Origin: Perca fluviatilis
Taxonomy: Eukaryota; Chordata; Actinopteri; Perciformes; Percidae
DNA: 64,000 nucleotides
Direction of reading: 5' to 3'
Assembly: GCF_010015445.1 (NCBI RefSeq)
Contig: NC_053116.1
Span: 42,226,677 to 42,290,676 of the forward strand
Shown here: positions 35,011 to 45,537 of the stretch, one piece after another
How the letters are laid out: each line of letters opens with the position of its first letter
Position numbering within the stretch: the first letter of the stretch is position 1
Notes under the pieces: model-generated
The model's database searches: none
What the model was told of the DNA's origin: nothing
The model's input: only the letters and a program-made list of their open reading frames with translations
Position numbers and translations under genes: made by a program

Positions 35011-35694
35011 AATCATACAGTTTAGATGGGCCTGGCTTTTTCCATGTTTCTCTAGTTTACTGCTCAATTTTTCCAGTCACTCATGTCCCCCTTTTAAATG
35101 TTTCCTCAACGCAGCTTTCAGTCTGGAAATGGCGACAAGCAAAACAGTAGACTGAATCCCTAACGGAATACTCAAGCCAAGGGTAATTCTTGTAGAAGTA
35201 AGTGGAAAACGATCGTTTTGTACTTCCAAAACATTTTGAGGGGAAATGGGGCAGAGCAGGTTGTTTAGGACAGCCGTGTTTTTCTCCAAGATCATCTGCG
35301 TTGGTGTTACCTAGTGCGGCTAGTGCATCTGTGTGGTAAGCGTCAGGACTGCTAGCGGTTGCTGCTGATCCAGAGCTGCTCGGTGTTCTCTCAAGTTCAC
35401 AGCGGTGTCCGTTTGCCGATCCGAACTCTATCGTCATCACCGGTTAGGCCTACTGTTGTTTGTGTTGTATCCTCCTTGTTTGATCCAGATGGCGGACTAT
35501 TTGTATCGTTTGGAGCTCGACGTTTTAAAAATCTTCTTATGTCCATATTTTCATGTAAGGAGTCCCGACCAGATAACTAGATACAACGCTATTACATGCT
35601 AGCTGAGAATCGCTGGACTTACGTCAGCCTGTCACTTGTACTCGTAGCCCGCCTGAAATAATATTTTTTACTACTAAGGCAGTATATGAAATCC

Positions 35695-35930
35695 AGTGGC
35701 GGTTTCTCTAGGAGGCCAAAGGAAGCCTGGCATCCCCATGAAAATATAAAACATAATTTAAAATATAAAATCAATTTTATTTTTAAATAAAATAAAAAAT
35801 TAATTTTACGATAAATGTTATAATTTAAAATATATTTGAATATTTTAAATTATAACATTAACTTTACTTTGTCGGCATGTGATTGGTGAGAAGCCACCTG
35901 GCTTCTCACCAATCATATCCTCACATAAAA
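35695..35930. repeat. AT-rich element with perfect hairpin
   Basis: Starts cagtggcggtttctctagg, like a hAT end. It contains an AT-rich near-palindrome (about 35814-35866) and a perfect 16-bp inverted repeat, gattggtgagaagcca / tggcttctcaccaatc, with a 2-base loop at 35881-35914. No right terminus was found. Confidence 0.6.
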
Positions 35931-35999
35931 AGGACGAGTCATGCTGCTAACCACCAACTCATGTTTTAAATAGTTAAAGAAAAGATTCAAACTCTTCTT

Positions 36000-37890
36000 G
36001 TTAGTTCATAATTTTCACAACTTTATTAAATTCATAAGAACAAAACAATTTGTATTCAAATTCACTCTTAAAAACATAATTTATTCCTATATTCCAAAAA
36101 TATATGAAGTTTATGACCAAATGTGACAAATAAAAATCCTCAAATCTTGATACTGAAGACGGCTGGAAGCTATAAATATTTAGTATTTTAGTTTAAAAGA
36201 TGTTACAGTCTCATGACTAACTTTAGGTAAATGTTTAGCATACATTTAATTACTTTATAATATTACTCTCACATGAAGAAAGAGATTTAGTCTGATGAAT
36301 TTTAAACATTCAACATTCATTAAATATAATTTATATTTTAATCAAATTAAATAATGTTAATGTTAAAACATCTCCACCACAACCTGAAAAACATAAATAT
36401 CAGAAATCAGTAAAACATGTTGGTAAAACAGTCTAAAGCCCAAATATATTAAGTTTATGATCAAATATAACAAAGAAAAGCATCAAATCTTCCTGTTTGA
36501 GAAGCTGTGAATATATTTTGTGTTTCTGTCTGGAAGATGTTACAGTCACATCAAGTTTTAGGGAAATGTTTAAAGTTTGCATCTCTAATAACCAGAGCCA
36601 CACAGGAATCTGCAGACAGAATATTACCCAGATTTTAAACAAATTAAAATAAAACATTCCCCTTTCAACCTCGCCTAATAAACAATCGGTTCAATTCTGC
36701 AGATTTTCATTCTGGATCACGGCTGAAAACTGTAAAAACATCTTCAGATTGAGTTTGTTTTATAAGGTGACAGCACAACACTAATATATTCACATGATTA
36801 TCTTCTATATCACTCATTTAGAGATATTCTGACTCATCACAGCCAGACGCCTTGTTAAGGCCTTTCCACCGCGGGGAGCTATGGGTCTCGCCTCGTAATT
36901 AATATTCAATGAGAGGAAGGCAGGTGGGGGCAGTTTGATAGGTGACACAACAAGGCGGGCCGCGGAAACTGCGTGAAATTGGGTGCGCGCTCACACGCTG
37001 CGTAAGGAATCTTTTCCAAATGAGGCCCTAAGGCCTGTCCAATCTGACTCTAATTTATTAATTCCTGCTTCTTTCATTGGTCTTAAGTTTCCCAGAACAC
37101 AAGGATCAATCTGAGACGAGAAGTTCAGTTAAGCAAAGATTACTGAGTCCTATCTTATCTTATACTTATCCTATCCTCACAGAGGGTGTCTTCTAAACTT
37201 GTTATCTAACGTTATTACTCACACACACGCCAAGGTCGGGGCCTTCATGTGGTGTAACTTCCTCTTCTGTTTATTTGTTTCCTAAAATATAAAAGTGTTT
37301 TCTAAACAGTTATCAGAACATCGGCACAAGACGTCCGTAATCATGACTATGCTAATGTAGCTAACTATGCTAATGTAGCTAACTATGCTAATGTAGCTAA
37401 ATTTAGCTATCAGCAATAACTGTCAGTGGTTAGGAAAGACTAGTATTACCACTATCTGTTATAAATCTGCCTGTGATTAGGGAGATATGAAACTACAGTA
37501 TGATCTCATCCAGTTGTACAGCAGGGATACAGTATCTCCATGGTGACACTCATTGATCACCTGGTGTTAACTGGCGGAGCGTTGTCCATCACATGACGCG
37601 ACTACGCAGGCCAAGGGTCGCTCCCGTGTGAAAAACCCTTTACTCTCAAACAAAGAAAGATATTTTATCTCATTAAAATAGATTTTAAAGAAGAAACAGT
37701 TAATCAGTAAAACATGTCGGTTATATTTCCCCAAAGCTGATAAATCGGATAAATACTAAAGTCTTGTTTTATTCTAACAACAGTCTGAAGCTCAAATATA
37801 TTAAGTTTATCACCAAATATGACAAAGAAAAGCATAACATCTTCATGTTTGAGAAGCTAGAAGCTGTGAATATATTTAGTATTTCTGCTT
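36000..37890. other. 3' flank of lectin copy 2 with diverged internal duplications
   Basis: Segments near 36085-36200, 36430-36540 and 37780-37890 share caaatatattaagtttat, gacaaagaaaag and gagaagct motifs, so this flank has been locally duplicated. Three tandem copies of ctatgctaatgtagctaa occur at about 37346-37402. No gene is seen. Confidence 0.5.
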
Positions 37891-38075
37891 GCAAAGAACC
37901 AGACTTTTCTCTGATGAAAACAGACGCAGCAACTCAACATTACAGCTCCTCCCTCTTCCTCCTCCTCTTGTTGGTCTTCTTGTCTTCCTTGTGGAAGACT
38001 TTTCCATCGGCCTGCTTCCTCCAGCTCAGTTTGATGTTGTCGTCCCCGGCCCTGGGCCCTCAGCTTCTGTTTCAG

Positions 38076-38967
38076 CTGAGACACAAATAGGGGAAAGGGG
38101 GCTAAATTAAAACCAGGGCCGTCCTTCAGAAAGTTTTCAACATTCTGCATCAATTTATTGTGCAAATGTCTTTATGTATGTTAAGGAAATTGTTATTCTA
38201 TTATTATTGTTCTCCTGTATTGTTCAAAACATTCTGCATATTCAAAACATCACACATGTTTGGGGATGTTTTTAGGAATCATGTCGCTCTTGTTAACCTT
38301 GTTAAAGCCATGAGCTCCAAAGTTTAAAAGACATGACGTCAAAATCACCAGAGACACGTTGTGTTCTTTAACTCCCCGATGGTGCAAAGTAGACACACAT
38401 CTGGTTTTCCGTACATGTTTTGGGGAGTGGGATGTCTTTCATATTTATTTAGGGGGGACAAATGTATGTCTTCTAAATATATGGGGGGGGACACACCCCC
38501 TGCATCCCCCCTGATATCTACACCTATGATCCAAACTCCTCCACATCATCACTCACAGAGAGACACATCACATCCTGCACTGGTAGTTAGACTGGACTCA
38601 TATATACTTTCTTCTCTTGTTCATAATACTTTCCAGATTGCTGGATTGTATTTGTACATTTTTCTGGTGTCAGATAGAAGCTGTGTTGATTCATAATTAG
38701 TCCTAATTCTCCCTCAGAGTGCCACTACTAGACTCTCTACTTATGCACAAAGCTCATGTCATGTATCTGACCAAAGTGATGTATGTATAATATATATAGC
38801 TTTTAAATGTTCTTATTTAGCTGTATTTTTAGTATTTCTTTATCTGATTCCTCCTCACACGGTTTCTTTAATGCTGGAAGGTGAATAAAGTTTTATCTTC
38901 TTTTAATTTGCTTTTAAGAGTCATTTGGTTGTTCTGTTTTAGTATAAAAGTATAAAACCTGATTTAC
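38076..38967. other. Intron of lectin copy 2
   Basis: No gene seen. It is longer than the matching copy 1 intron (7837-7905), so about 820 bp was inserted here or deleted there. An open frame at 38361-38696 has no recognised features. Confidence 0.5.
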
Positions 38968-39752
38968 CTGCTTCAACATGGCCTCCATCACAGCAGGGTC
39001 ATTCAGATCCACATTGTTCTTGTTCTCAAACTTCACTTTCAGCACTTTCTTTGAAACAGGAACCGCTTTGTAAAAATCAAACAAAGATTAAAACATTTCT
39101 GTGTGGATAATAATCATCATCCTGTTCATTCCTCATCATCAGTTTAAACAATAGATTCAACACTAACTGATCATCTGCAGCTGATCACCACTGCATGCTA
39201 ACTTTACTAACTATTCCATGGAAATGATCCACATCATCATGTTCACATTTACTCTCCACAACCTGATGTTTAGTGTTTAGAGTCCCGGGGTTAGCACTAG
39301 GGAGGTAACGATGGTTAAATATGGATATAAATGTGTAAAGACAACAACTGGTTGAGATAAGAAATGAATGTTGATGCAGTTTTTAAACGTCCTAGAGTAT
39401 AATCTACTTTAGATTGACCTTGTTTGACTTCAGATGTCACTACGTCTTCTTAGTTGATTTATTTGAAGAGATTTGTTTCTATTAATTTAGTTATTTAGAT
39501 GTGGGATTTGTTTTAAACATCTAACTTTGTTCTTTAACATAAAATACAGTTTCAGACTCACTTTTGATAACAGTACACATCTGTTGTTTTGCAGTTTACA
39601 GAAATAAAGGAAGATTTTCACTCATTCGGTTAAAAACATCTTGAGAAAACCGTATCATCAACTTAAAATCCTGAATCCAATCGTGAGTTGAGTATATCGT
39701 TTCATCCCTATTGTCCTGAATCTAAATATAAAATCCCGGGGACAGCACTCAC

Positions 39753-40094
39753 CTGGACCGTAGCAAATGAACGCTCTCTCCATGTCACAGGACCAGTCCT
39801 CCCAGGCTCCTGATTGGCTGAAGTCTGCAGCCACACAAGCCTCGTTCCCGTTCTTGTCATCAGGTTGCCCGGTCTTCCAGAAGCTGAATGAGGAGGTTCG
39901 TCCATCTGACCACTTCCAGGAGTCTCTGAAAAGGCCGATCCAGACCCAGGGACGGTTTCCTCCAGCAGCCAGTACCATCCGGTTCTCTGTCATGTTCCTC
40001 ACACTGGCCAGGTCTGTGTGGTTAGCTCTGCAGTAGCTCTGGGCTTCAGTCCAGTTCATAGGGGTGATGATGGAGAGAAAAGTCACATCTGATC
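39753..40094 (-). CDS. Intact CTLD2 exon of lectin copy 2
   Basis: A 342-nt exon, 114 codons, phase 1 to phase 1, with acceptor ttttcag and donor gtgagt. It holds a whole C-type lectin domain core. The conserved Cys residues (YCR, EAC, SCD, ICY), the WIGL motif and the long-loop motif QPD (galactose-type in many lectins) are present, with WED where WND is usual. Calcium and sugar binding are therefore possible but not assured. Confidence 0.8.
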
Positions 40095-41239
40095 CTGAAA
40101 ATGAAGCACAGAGAATTGTAGAGGCAGCATAACATACAACCTCCCATCCATCCACACCTGTGATTCATGTCTTTATAATATCTACAATAAATCCACTGAG
40201 ATATAAAGAACCACATCAATAAACTAACTAACAAATAACTTTATTTACCAACAGTCTCTCCACATTAATAAGAAATGTCCTTAACTTCAGAACCCTAAAG
40301 GATCGTCCACAATCCCAAATGGCACCTCTGTTTCATATGTAGATAATTTAATAACCGTAAAACGTAGCATCTTACCGATTATTCCTGCTAAAAGCTAAGG
40401 AGTTAGCCATCACGGGGTTGTCTTTGGTGTCTTTACAGAAGGGTTTCTATCCAGCCTGGAACTTGTGCCTTTTTTCGGAGTTGTGGAGCAATAAATCCAA
40501 ACTCTTACATCCAAGATTTATCCACTTGATGTCCATAATTTATCATGTTTTCGGTCATTTCTACCACTAGCTCCGTGCTACCGTCTAGTATAAATCTCCC
40601 ATGATGCTTTGCGAGAGTGTGTTGACATTTTTCAACCAATGGGAAGGCAGGTCCGTCACACAAAGACTATATAGTGGAAAAGATAAATCACTCCAGGGAA
40701 TCCGAGCGAGAACAAAGAGTAAAGTGAAAAAGAGAGATAACTCCGGTCTATGACCGTTCTACAGAGAAGAATGACGTCACTGTTTAGATATTTGGGATAC
40801 ATTTGGGCCTTTTTTGAAGAAATGTAAATAGTTTGTCCTTTTATATGAGTTATAATGTTCATTAGGTTTATTTTTACACTGGATGACTCCAAATATGTAG
40901 GAGAACTGTTTTAGACAACACAGATGCTTGTGTACCCTTGCTGTGTGTGTGATATCAATAAATATGACATTATTATTTTGATTATTGGCATAGGTGAATG
41001 TCATGAGGGCAAAAGGGTCTGGACTTTTTTGAAAACAAATTTTTGTCAACTGTATAAGTTATAATGTTTATTTCTTCACAGTTTGACATCCAAAAACATA
41101 TAAGAAGTGTTTTAGACAGGAGATTGGCTTGGCTTTTTATTGCTCTGTGTGATATCAATACATAGGAATGGCCCGAATAATGAAAACAAAGAGGCAAAGA
41201 GAAGCAGAGAAGAGAAACTTCACTAGTTAATATTCTCAC
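40095..41239. other. Intron of lectin copy 2 between CTLD1 and CTLD2
   Basis: Its two ends match the copy 1 intron (8650-10656), but the Tc1 fragment and purine minisatellite found there are absent here. Several direct motif pairs (gtgtgatatcaata) occur near 40947 and 41147. Confidence 0.5.
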
Positions 41240-43149
41240 CTCTGACATTCACGCAGACTGGATGCATGTCGTGTTGTCACAAATGTTGTCGTACCAGAGT
41301 CCATTATAAGGATGCATCACTGCGACTTTTCCGCTGTATCCAATGATTGGTCGTCCAGGGTACCATCGTCTGAACTCCGTCTCCCCGGGTTTGTAGAAAC
41401 TTGGGTCTGACAGAGACCACCTCCAGCTGCCACGGGACAGTCCTATCCAGGCTCTCTGATTGTGATATAAAGAATTAGACTCTGCTCTAGCTTTTTGTTG
41501 AAGACCAGATGTTTACCTAATCTTTCCATCTCCAGTCTTGATACTATCAGTCTGATCCTCTACGACTCCTTCATTCTGTTACCCTCCTTTAATAACTCAT
41601 TACCAGAGATAGTTTCTGATCACTCAAACTGATTTTCAGTTAGCTTCTCGAGAACATAGATCTCTGTTGTTGTAAATACTGTTTTGGGATGTTTTAGTTT
41701 TGTTTTACTGCATTAGTTGTATCTATGTTTCAATGTCTTGTTAGTCTTTCTAACACATAATCTTCTTTTGTTTCATCCTCTGCTGCAGCTCAACAGGGAA
41801 ACACTGTCTGCTGAAGATTAAACTCAAACACTTTAGACTTCTACTACATTTCAAAGATAAATATTCTACTTTTTACTGCTCTACATTTAGTTATTAGTTC
41901 CTATGGAGGGTTTCAAACCTCCTGTCAGAAAGACTTTGAGATGAAAGAGAGAAAAGTGAACTCACGTAGCTGTTGTTGGAGTAGACCATGTTGTCTAAAT
42001 CTGCCGTGTTGGTCAGGATCTTCATAACCTCCAGTGTTGCTACAGTACCAGGTCTGTGTGTTTCTCTCTGCAGTATCTTTGGGCTTCAGTAAAGTTCTTC
42101 CTGTCATAAACAAAATAGTACCGACGTCCAGCAGCTGATGAGACAGCACTCCAGCCCTGTAGGGACACACACACATTGAGCAGATTTAATATTTTAACTA
42201 TATTAATACACCATTTTATATTTCAGTTACACCAACAGCACCTGCTTTCAGATTATCTAAATTATATCAAATGTTGATCCAACGACAAACTTCCTTCAAT
42301 TAAATGGAAACCAAACTGAAGTAATGATGTTCCTCTAAACTTCATATTTCTATACCTGACTTTGGTTGATCATGTCAGCTGTTCTATATTACATGTTATA
42401 TTATTATCTCTGTAATGTTTATCTGTATTGAGGTAGATCTTAAACCATCTGACTCAACTGGCCTTGGCCACAGTGTATAAATGTGTGTGAATGGTTGCTG
42501 TACTATGTAGAAGCGTGTTGAGTAGTCGGTATACTGTGGCCGGGAAGTGCAATGCAACATTACAAAGAATGAAACACTTTTACAAAGCTCGAGACAAATT
42601 TACATTTTGGAAAACAAATTTACATTTTGGAAAACAAATTTACATTTTGGAAAACAAATTTACATTTTGGAAAAACAAAATAACATTTTAGAAAACAAAT
42701 TTACATTTTGGAAAACAAAATAACATTTTAGAAAACAAATTTACATTTTGGAAAACAAAATAACATTTTAGAAAACAAATTTACGTTTTAGAAAACAAAT
42801 TTACATTTTGGAAAACAAAATAACATTTTAGAAAACAAATTTACGTTTTAGAAAACAAATTTACATTTTGGAAAAAAAAATAACATTTTCGAAAACAAAT
42901 TTACGTTTTAGAAAACAAATTTACATTTTGGAAAACAAAATAACATTTTAGAAAACAAATTTACATTTTCGAAAACAAATTTACATTTTAGAAAACAAAT
43001 TAACAAGATGCAAAACACTTTTACCAGTCCGGAAACAAATTTACAAATGACAGATTCTTCACGGAAAGGGAATGTACCACATACCGGAAGTGATGAGGTG
43101 TTGTTGAGCGGCGCGCCATTATGTGTGTTGTTGTGAGTGAGTATATGGC

Positions 43150-43404
43150 GTGAATGAAGTTTATGGTGACTTTACGTGTGGTCGGTGTTTGGAGTTTTTA
43201 TATGACGCGGACCTGACGGAAACATTGGAAAAACAGGGAACGTATCGAACCCGCGGGCGGGATCGAAGCTACGGCAGGGGGCAGCTGAGTCCGTCTGCAG
43301 CTGCAGGACCTGGAGCTCACTGCCCATTCCTGGGAGCCAAAACCGACACCACGCAGCTGGAGACCCAGGCCGTAGGTTGGGGGGCGCGCTGGATCCAGGA
43401 CTGA
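43150..43404 (+). CDS. Small ORF in the foldback centre, unrecognised
   Basis: An 84-codon frame starting MNEVYGDFTCGRCLEFLYDA. The CGRC pair followed by LTETLEKQ could be a small zinc ribbon with a helix, but no second Cys/His pair is obvious. The C-terminal half is Gly/Ala/Gln-rich and may be non-coding. It could be a captured exon or chance. Confidence 0.2.
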   Translation: MNEVYGDFTCGRCLEFLYDADLTETLEKQGTYRTRGRDRSYGRGQLSPSAAAGPGAHCPFLGAKTDTTQLETQAVGWGARWIQD

Positions 43405-43814
43405 ACGGAGCGGACTGTCACAGCCTGCTGAAGTTTAAATCACAGGTTTCCTAAAGGGAGTCTGGCGGGACTCGGACTGTGGACGACGAAACACGACTTA
43501 AAGTCTCGTTAAATAAATAAATACATGCAGAAATAAATGAATCATTAGTGGGGGAGTGCGTGGACATTTCAGTTGTTTAAACTTCACTTTGAAGCAGAAC
43601 CTCTTAGTTCAGAAGGGTGAAGTTTCCGTTTGTACTCATATCTGTGAACTGATTATAATAAATATTCTTTGTATTAACACATTAATTAGTCTCTTTGTCT
43701 CTTTGTTTAAAAAAACTAGAACATCGCATGAGATTTTGGCGATTTATAGTGATTTTATTTCCGTTAGACCTTTGCCTACATTGACGCGTGATGCATTAAG
43801 GACGGCCCATAGAC

Positions 43815-43855
43815 AGTATATAAGGCAGTGCCTCCCTGTTCCAAGATGGCGCTCT
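43815..43855 (+). promoter_or_regulatory. Possible core promoter in the foldback centre
   Basis: tatataagg at about 43817 lies some 25 bases before ccaagatggcgct, which fits a YY1-type initiator motif (aagatggcg). The spacing fits a TATA-directed start. Transcription would run out through the right arm. This is motif evidence only. Confidence 0.3.
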
Positions 43856-44504
43856 ATTGACGCATTCGATCCATAACTGCCGTAGTCAAGGCGACATGTA
43901 TACAAAACCTCATCACTTCCCGTATGTGGTACATTCGCTTCCGTGAAGAATCTGTCATTTGTAAATTTGTTTCGGGACTGGTAAAAGTGTTTTGCATCTT
44001 GTTAATTTGTTTTCGAAAATGTAAATTTGTTTTCTAAAATGTTATTTTGTTTTCTAAAATGTTATTTTGTTTTCCAAAATGTAAATTTGTTTTCGAAAAT
44101 GTTATTTTGTTTTCCAAAATGTAAATTTGTTTTCTAAAATGTTATTTTGTTTTCCAAAATGTAAATTTGTTTTCCAAAATGTTATTTTGTTTTCCAAAAT
44201 GTAAATTTGTTTTCCAAAATGTAAAAGTGTTTCATTCTTTGTAATGTTGCACTGACGCCCGCCCCCGCGGTTAAGACTAAAAAAGCGCTATATAGAAACA
44301 GTCCATTTACTTTGGCTCAACTTCTGTTGTTTTAACCCTTGTACCTCACTAGAGACATATTTGTCCTTTTCATTGTTATTTATTTAATAATGTTGTCTGT
44401 GTTAATGCTGATAACATGATTTCTGGTCAGGATGAGAGTTTTACTTGAAGTTCAAGCTCAGATTCTATAAAAAGTCAAAAATAAACAGTTTAATCAAAAT
44501 ACTG

Positions 44505-45042
44505 ACAGGGACACTTAGAGGACCAATATGTCCCATTGAAACCCATTATAACACAGGGACACTTAAGAGGACCAATATGTCCCATTGAAACCCATTATAA
44601 CACAAGGACACTTAGAGGACCAATATGTCCCATTGAAACCCATTATAACACAGGGACACTTAGAGGACCAATATGTCCCATTGAAACCCATTATAACACA
44701 AGGACACTTAGAGGACCAATATGTCCCATTGAAACCCATTATAACACAGGGACACTTAGAGGGACCAATATGTCCCATTGAAACCCATTATAACACAGGG
44801 ACACGTAGAGGACCAATATGTCCCATTGAAACCCATTATAACACAGGGACACTTAGAGGACCAATATGTCCCATTGAAACCCATTATAACACAGGGACAC
44901 TTAGAGGACCAGTATGTCCCATTGAAACCCATTATAACACAGGGACACTTAGAGGACCAGTATGTCCCATTGAAACCCATTATAACACAAGGGACACTTA
45001 GAGGGACGAGTATGTCCCATTGAAACCCATTATAACACAGTT
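44505..45042. repeat. 48-bp minisatellite, about 11 copies
   Basis: The unit is gggacacttagaggaccaat plus atgtcccattgaaacccattataacaca, with few variants. It sits directly before the TG-rich tract. Confidence 0.95.
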
Positions 45043-45063
45043 ATCCCACTTTTTTGTTTCTTT

Positions 45064-45537
45064 ATGTGTGTGTGTGTGTCTGCCTGTGTGTGTGTGTGTG
45101 TGTGTTTATATATGTGTTTGTGTGTGTGTGTCTGTATGTGTGTGTGTGTCTGCCTGTGTGTGTGTATGTGTGTGTTTGTGTGTGTGTCTGCCTCCCTATG
45201 TGTGTTTGTGTGTGTGTGCGTTTGTCTGTGTGTGTCTGTATGTTTTGTGTGTGTATGTGTGTGTGTGTATCTGTGTGTATGTGTGTGTGTGTCTGTGTGT
45301 GTGTGTGTGTTTATGTGTGTGTGTGTGTGTGTGTGTGCGGTCTGTGTGTGTCTCAGTGTGTGTGTGTGTGTGTCTGTCTGTATGTGTGTGTGTGTGTGTA
45401 TGTGTGCGTGTGTCTGTGTGTTGGTGTGTGTGTGTGTGTGTGTGTATCTGAGTGTCAGCCTTTGTGTGTGTGTGTGTCTGTGTGTTAGTGTTAGTGTTGT
45501 GTGTGCATGTGTGTCTGTGTGTGTGTGTGTCTGCCTG
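45064..45537. repeat. TG-rich microsatellite
   Basis: (TG)n with tctgcctg, tatg and tttg interruptions over about 470 bp. It directly abuts the 5' end of the LINE at 45541. Confidence 0.95.

Larger units (their letters stand above)
31812..35440 (-). pseudogene. ZMYM1-like hAT transposase, broken and interrupted
   Basis: Minus-strand pieces in order. A TTF-type zinc-finger region at 35440-35040 shows YPWLEYSVRDSVYCFACRHF. A middle part at 34530-34213 shows SNGSIAVKLSESHK, a run around VVRLLSKLGLPFRGH, and NYFNATSPDVQNEIIDICAD. A DUF4371/RNase H-like part at 34250-33746 shows FLCFMDCSASRYAAGIVEAI and AQSYDGYVCDGRSCICVQQR. The hAT C-terminal dimerisation part at 32440-31812 shows LALTLPIGSSTPERSFSAMR. 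Expected action: cut-and-paste transposition in the nucleus. It is split by a MITE (32457-33313) and a LINE tail (34560-35010) and carries frameshifts, so it is inactive. The element termini were not found. Confidence 0.8.
42546..44253. mobile_element. Foldback-type element with 20-bp-repeat arms
   Basis: The left arm 42546-43101 and right arm 43904-44253 are inverted copies. Each has a unique outer part (gcaacattacaaagaatgaa), a tandem array of 20-bp units (aaatttacattttggaaaac alternating with aaaataacattttagaaaac), and a unique inner part of about 90 bp (including accacataccggaagtgatg). The arms differ in length because the array copy number differs. The centre, about 800 bp, is non-repetitive. 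No transposase is seen. The structure matches foldback (FB-like) transposons. A target duplication was not identified. Confidence 0.8.

Noticed and set aside
44536..45023. ORFs of about 70-140 codons with a repeated GHIGPSKCPCVIMGFN-type or THYNTGTLRGP-type motif
   Set aside because: Translation of the 48-bp minisatellite (48 is a multiple of 3, so all frames stay open).
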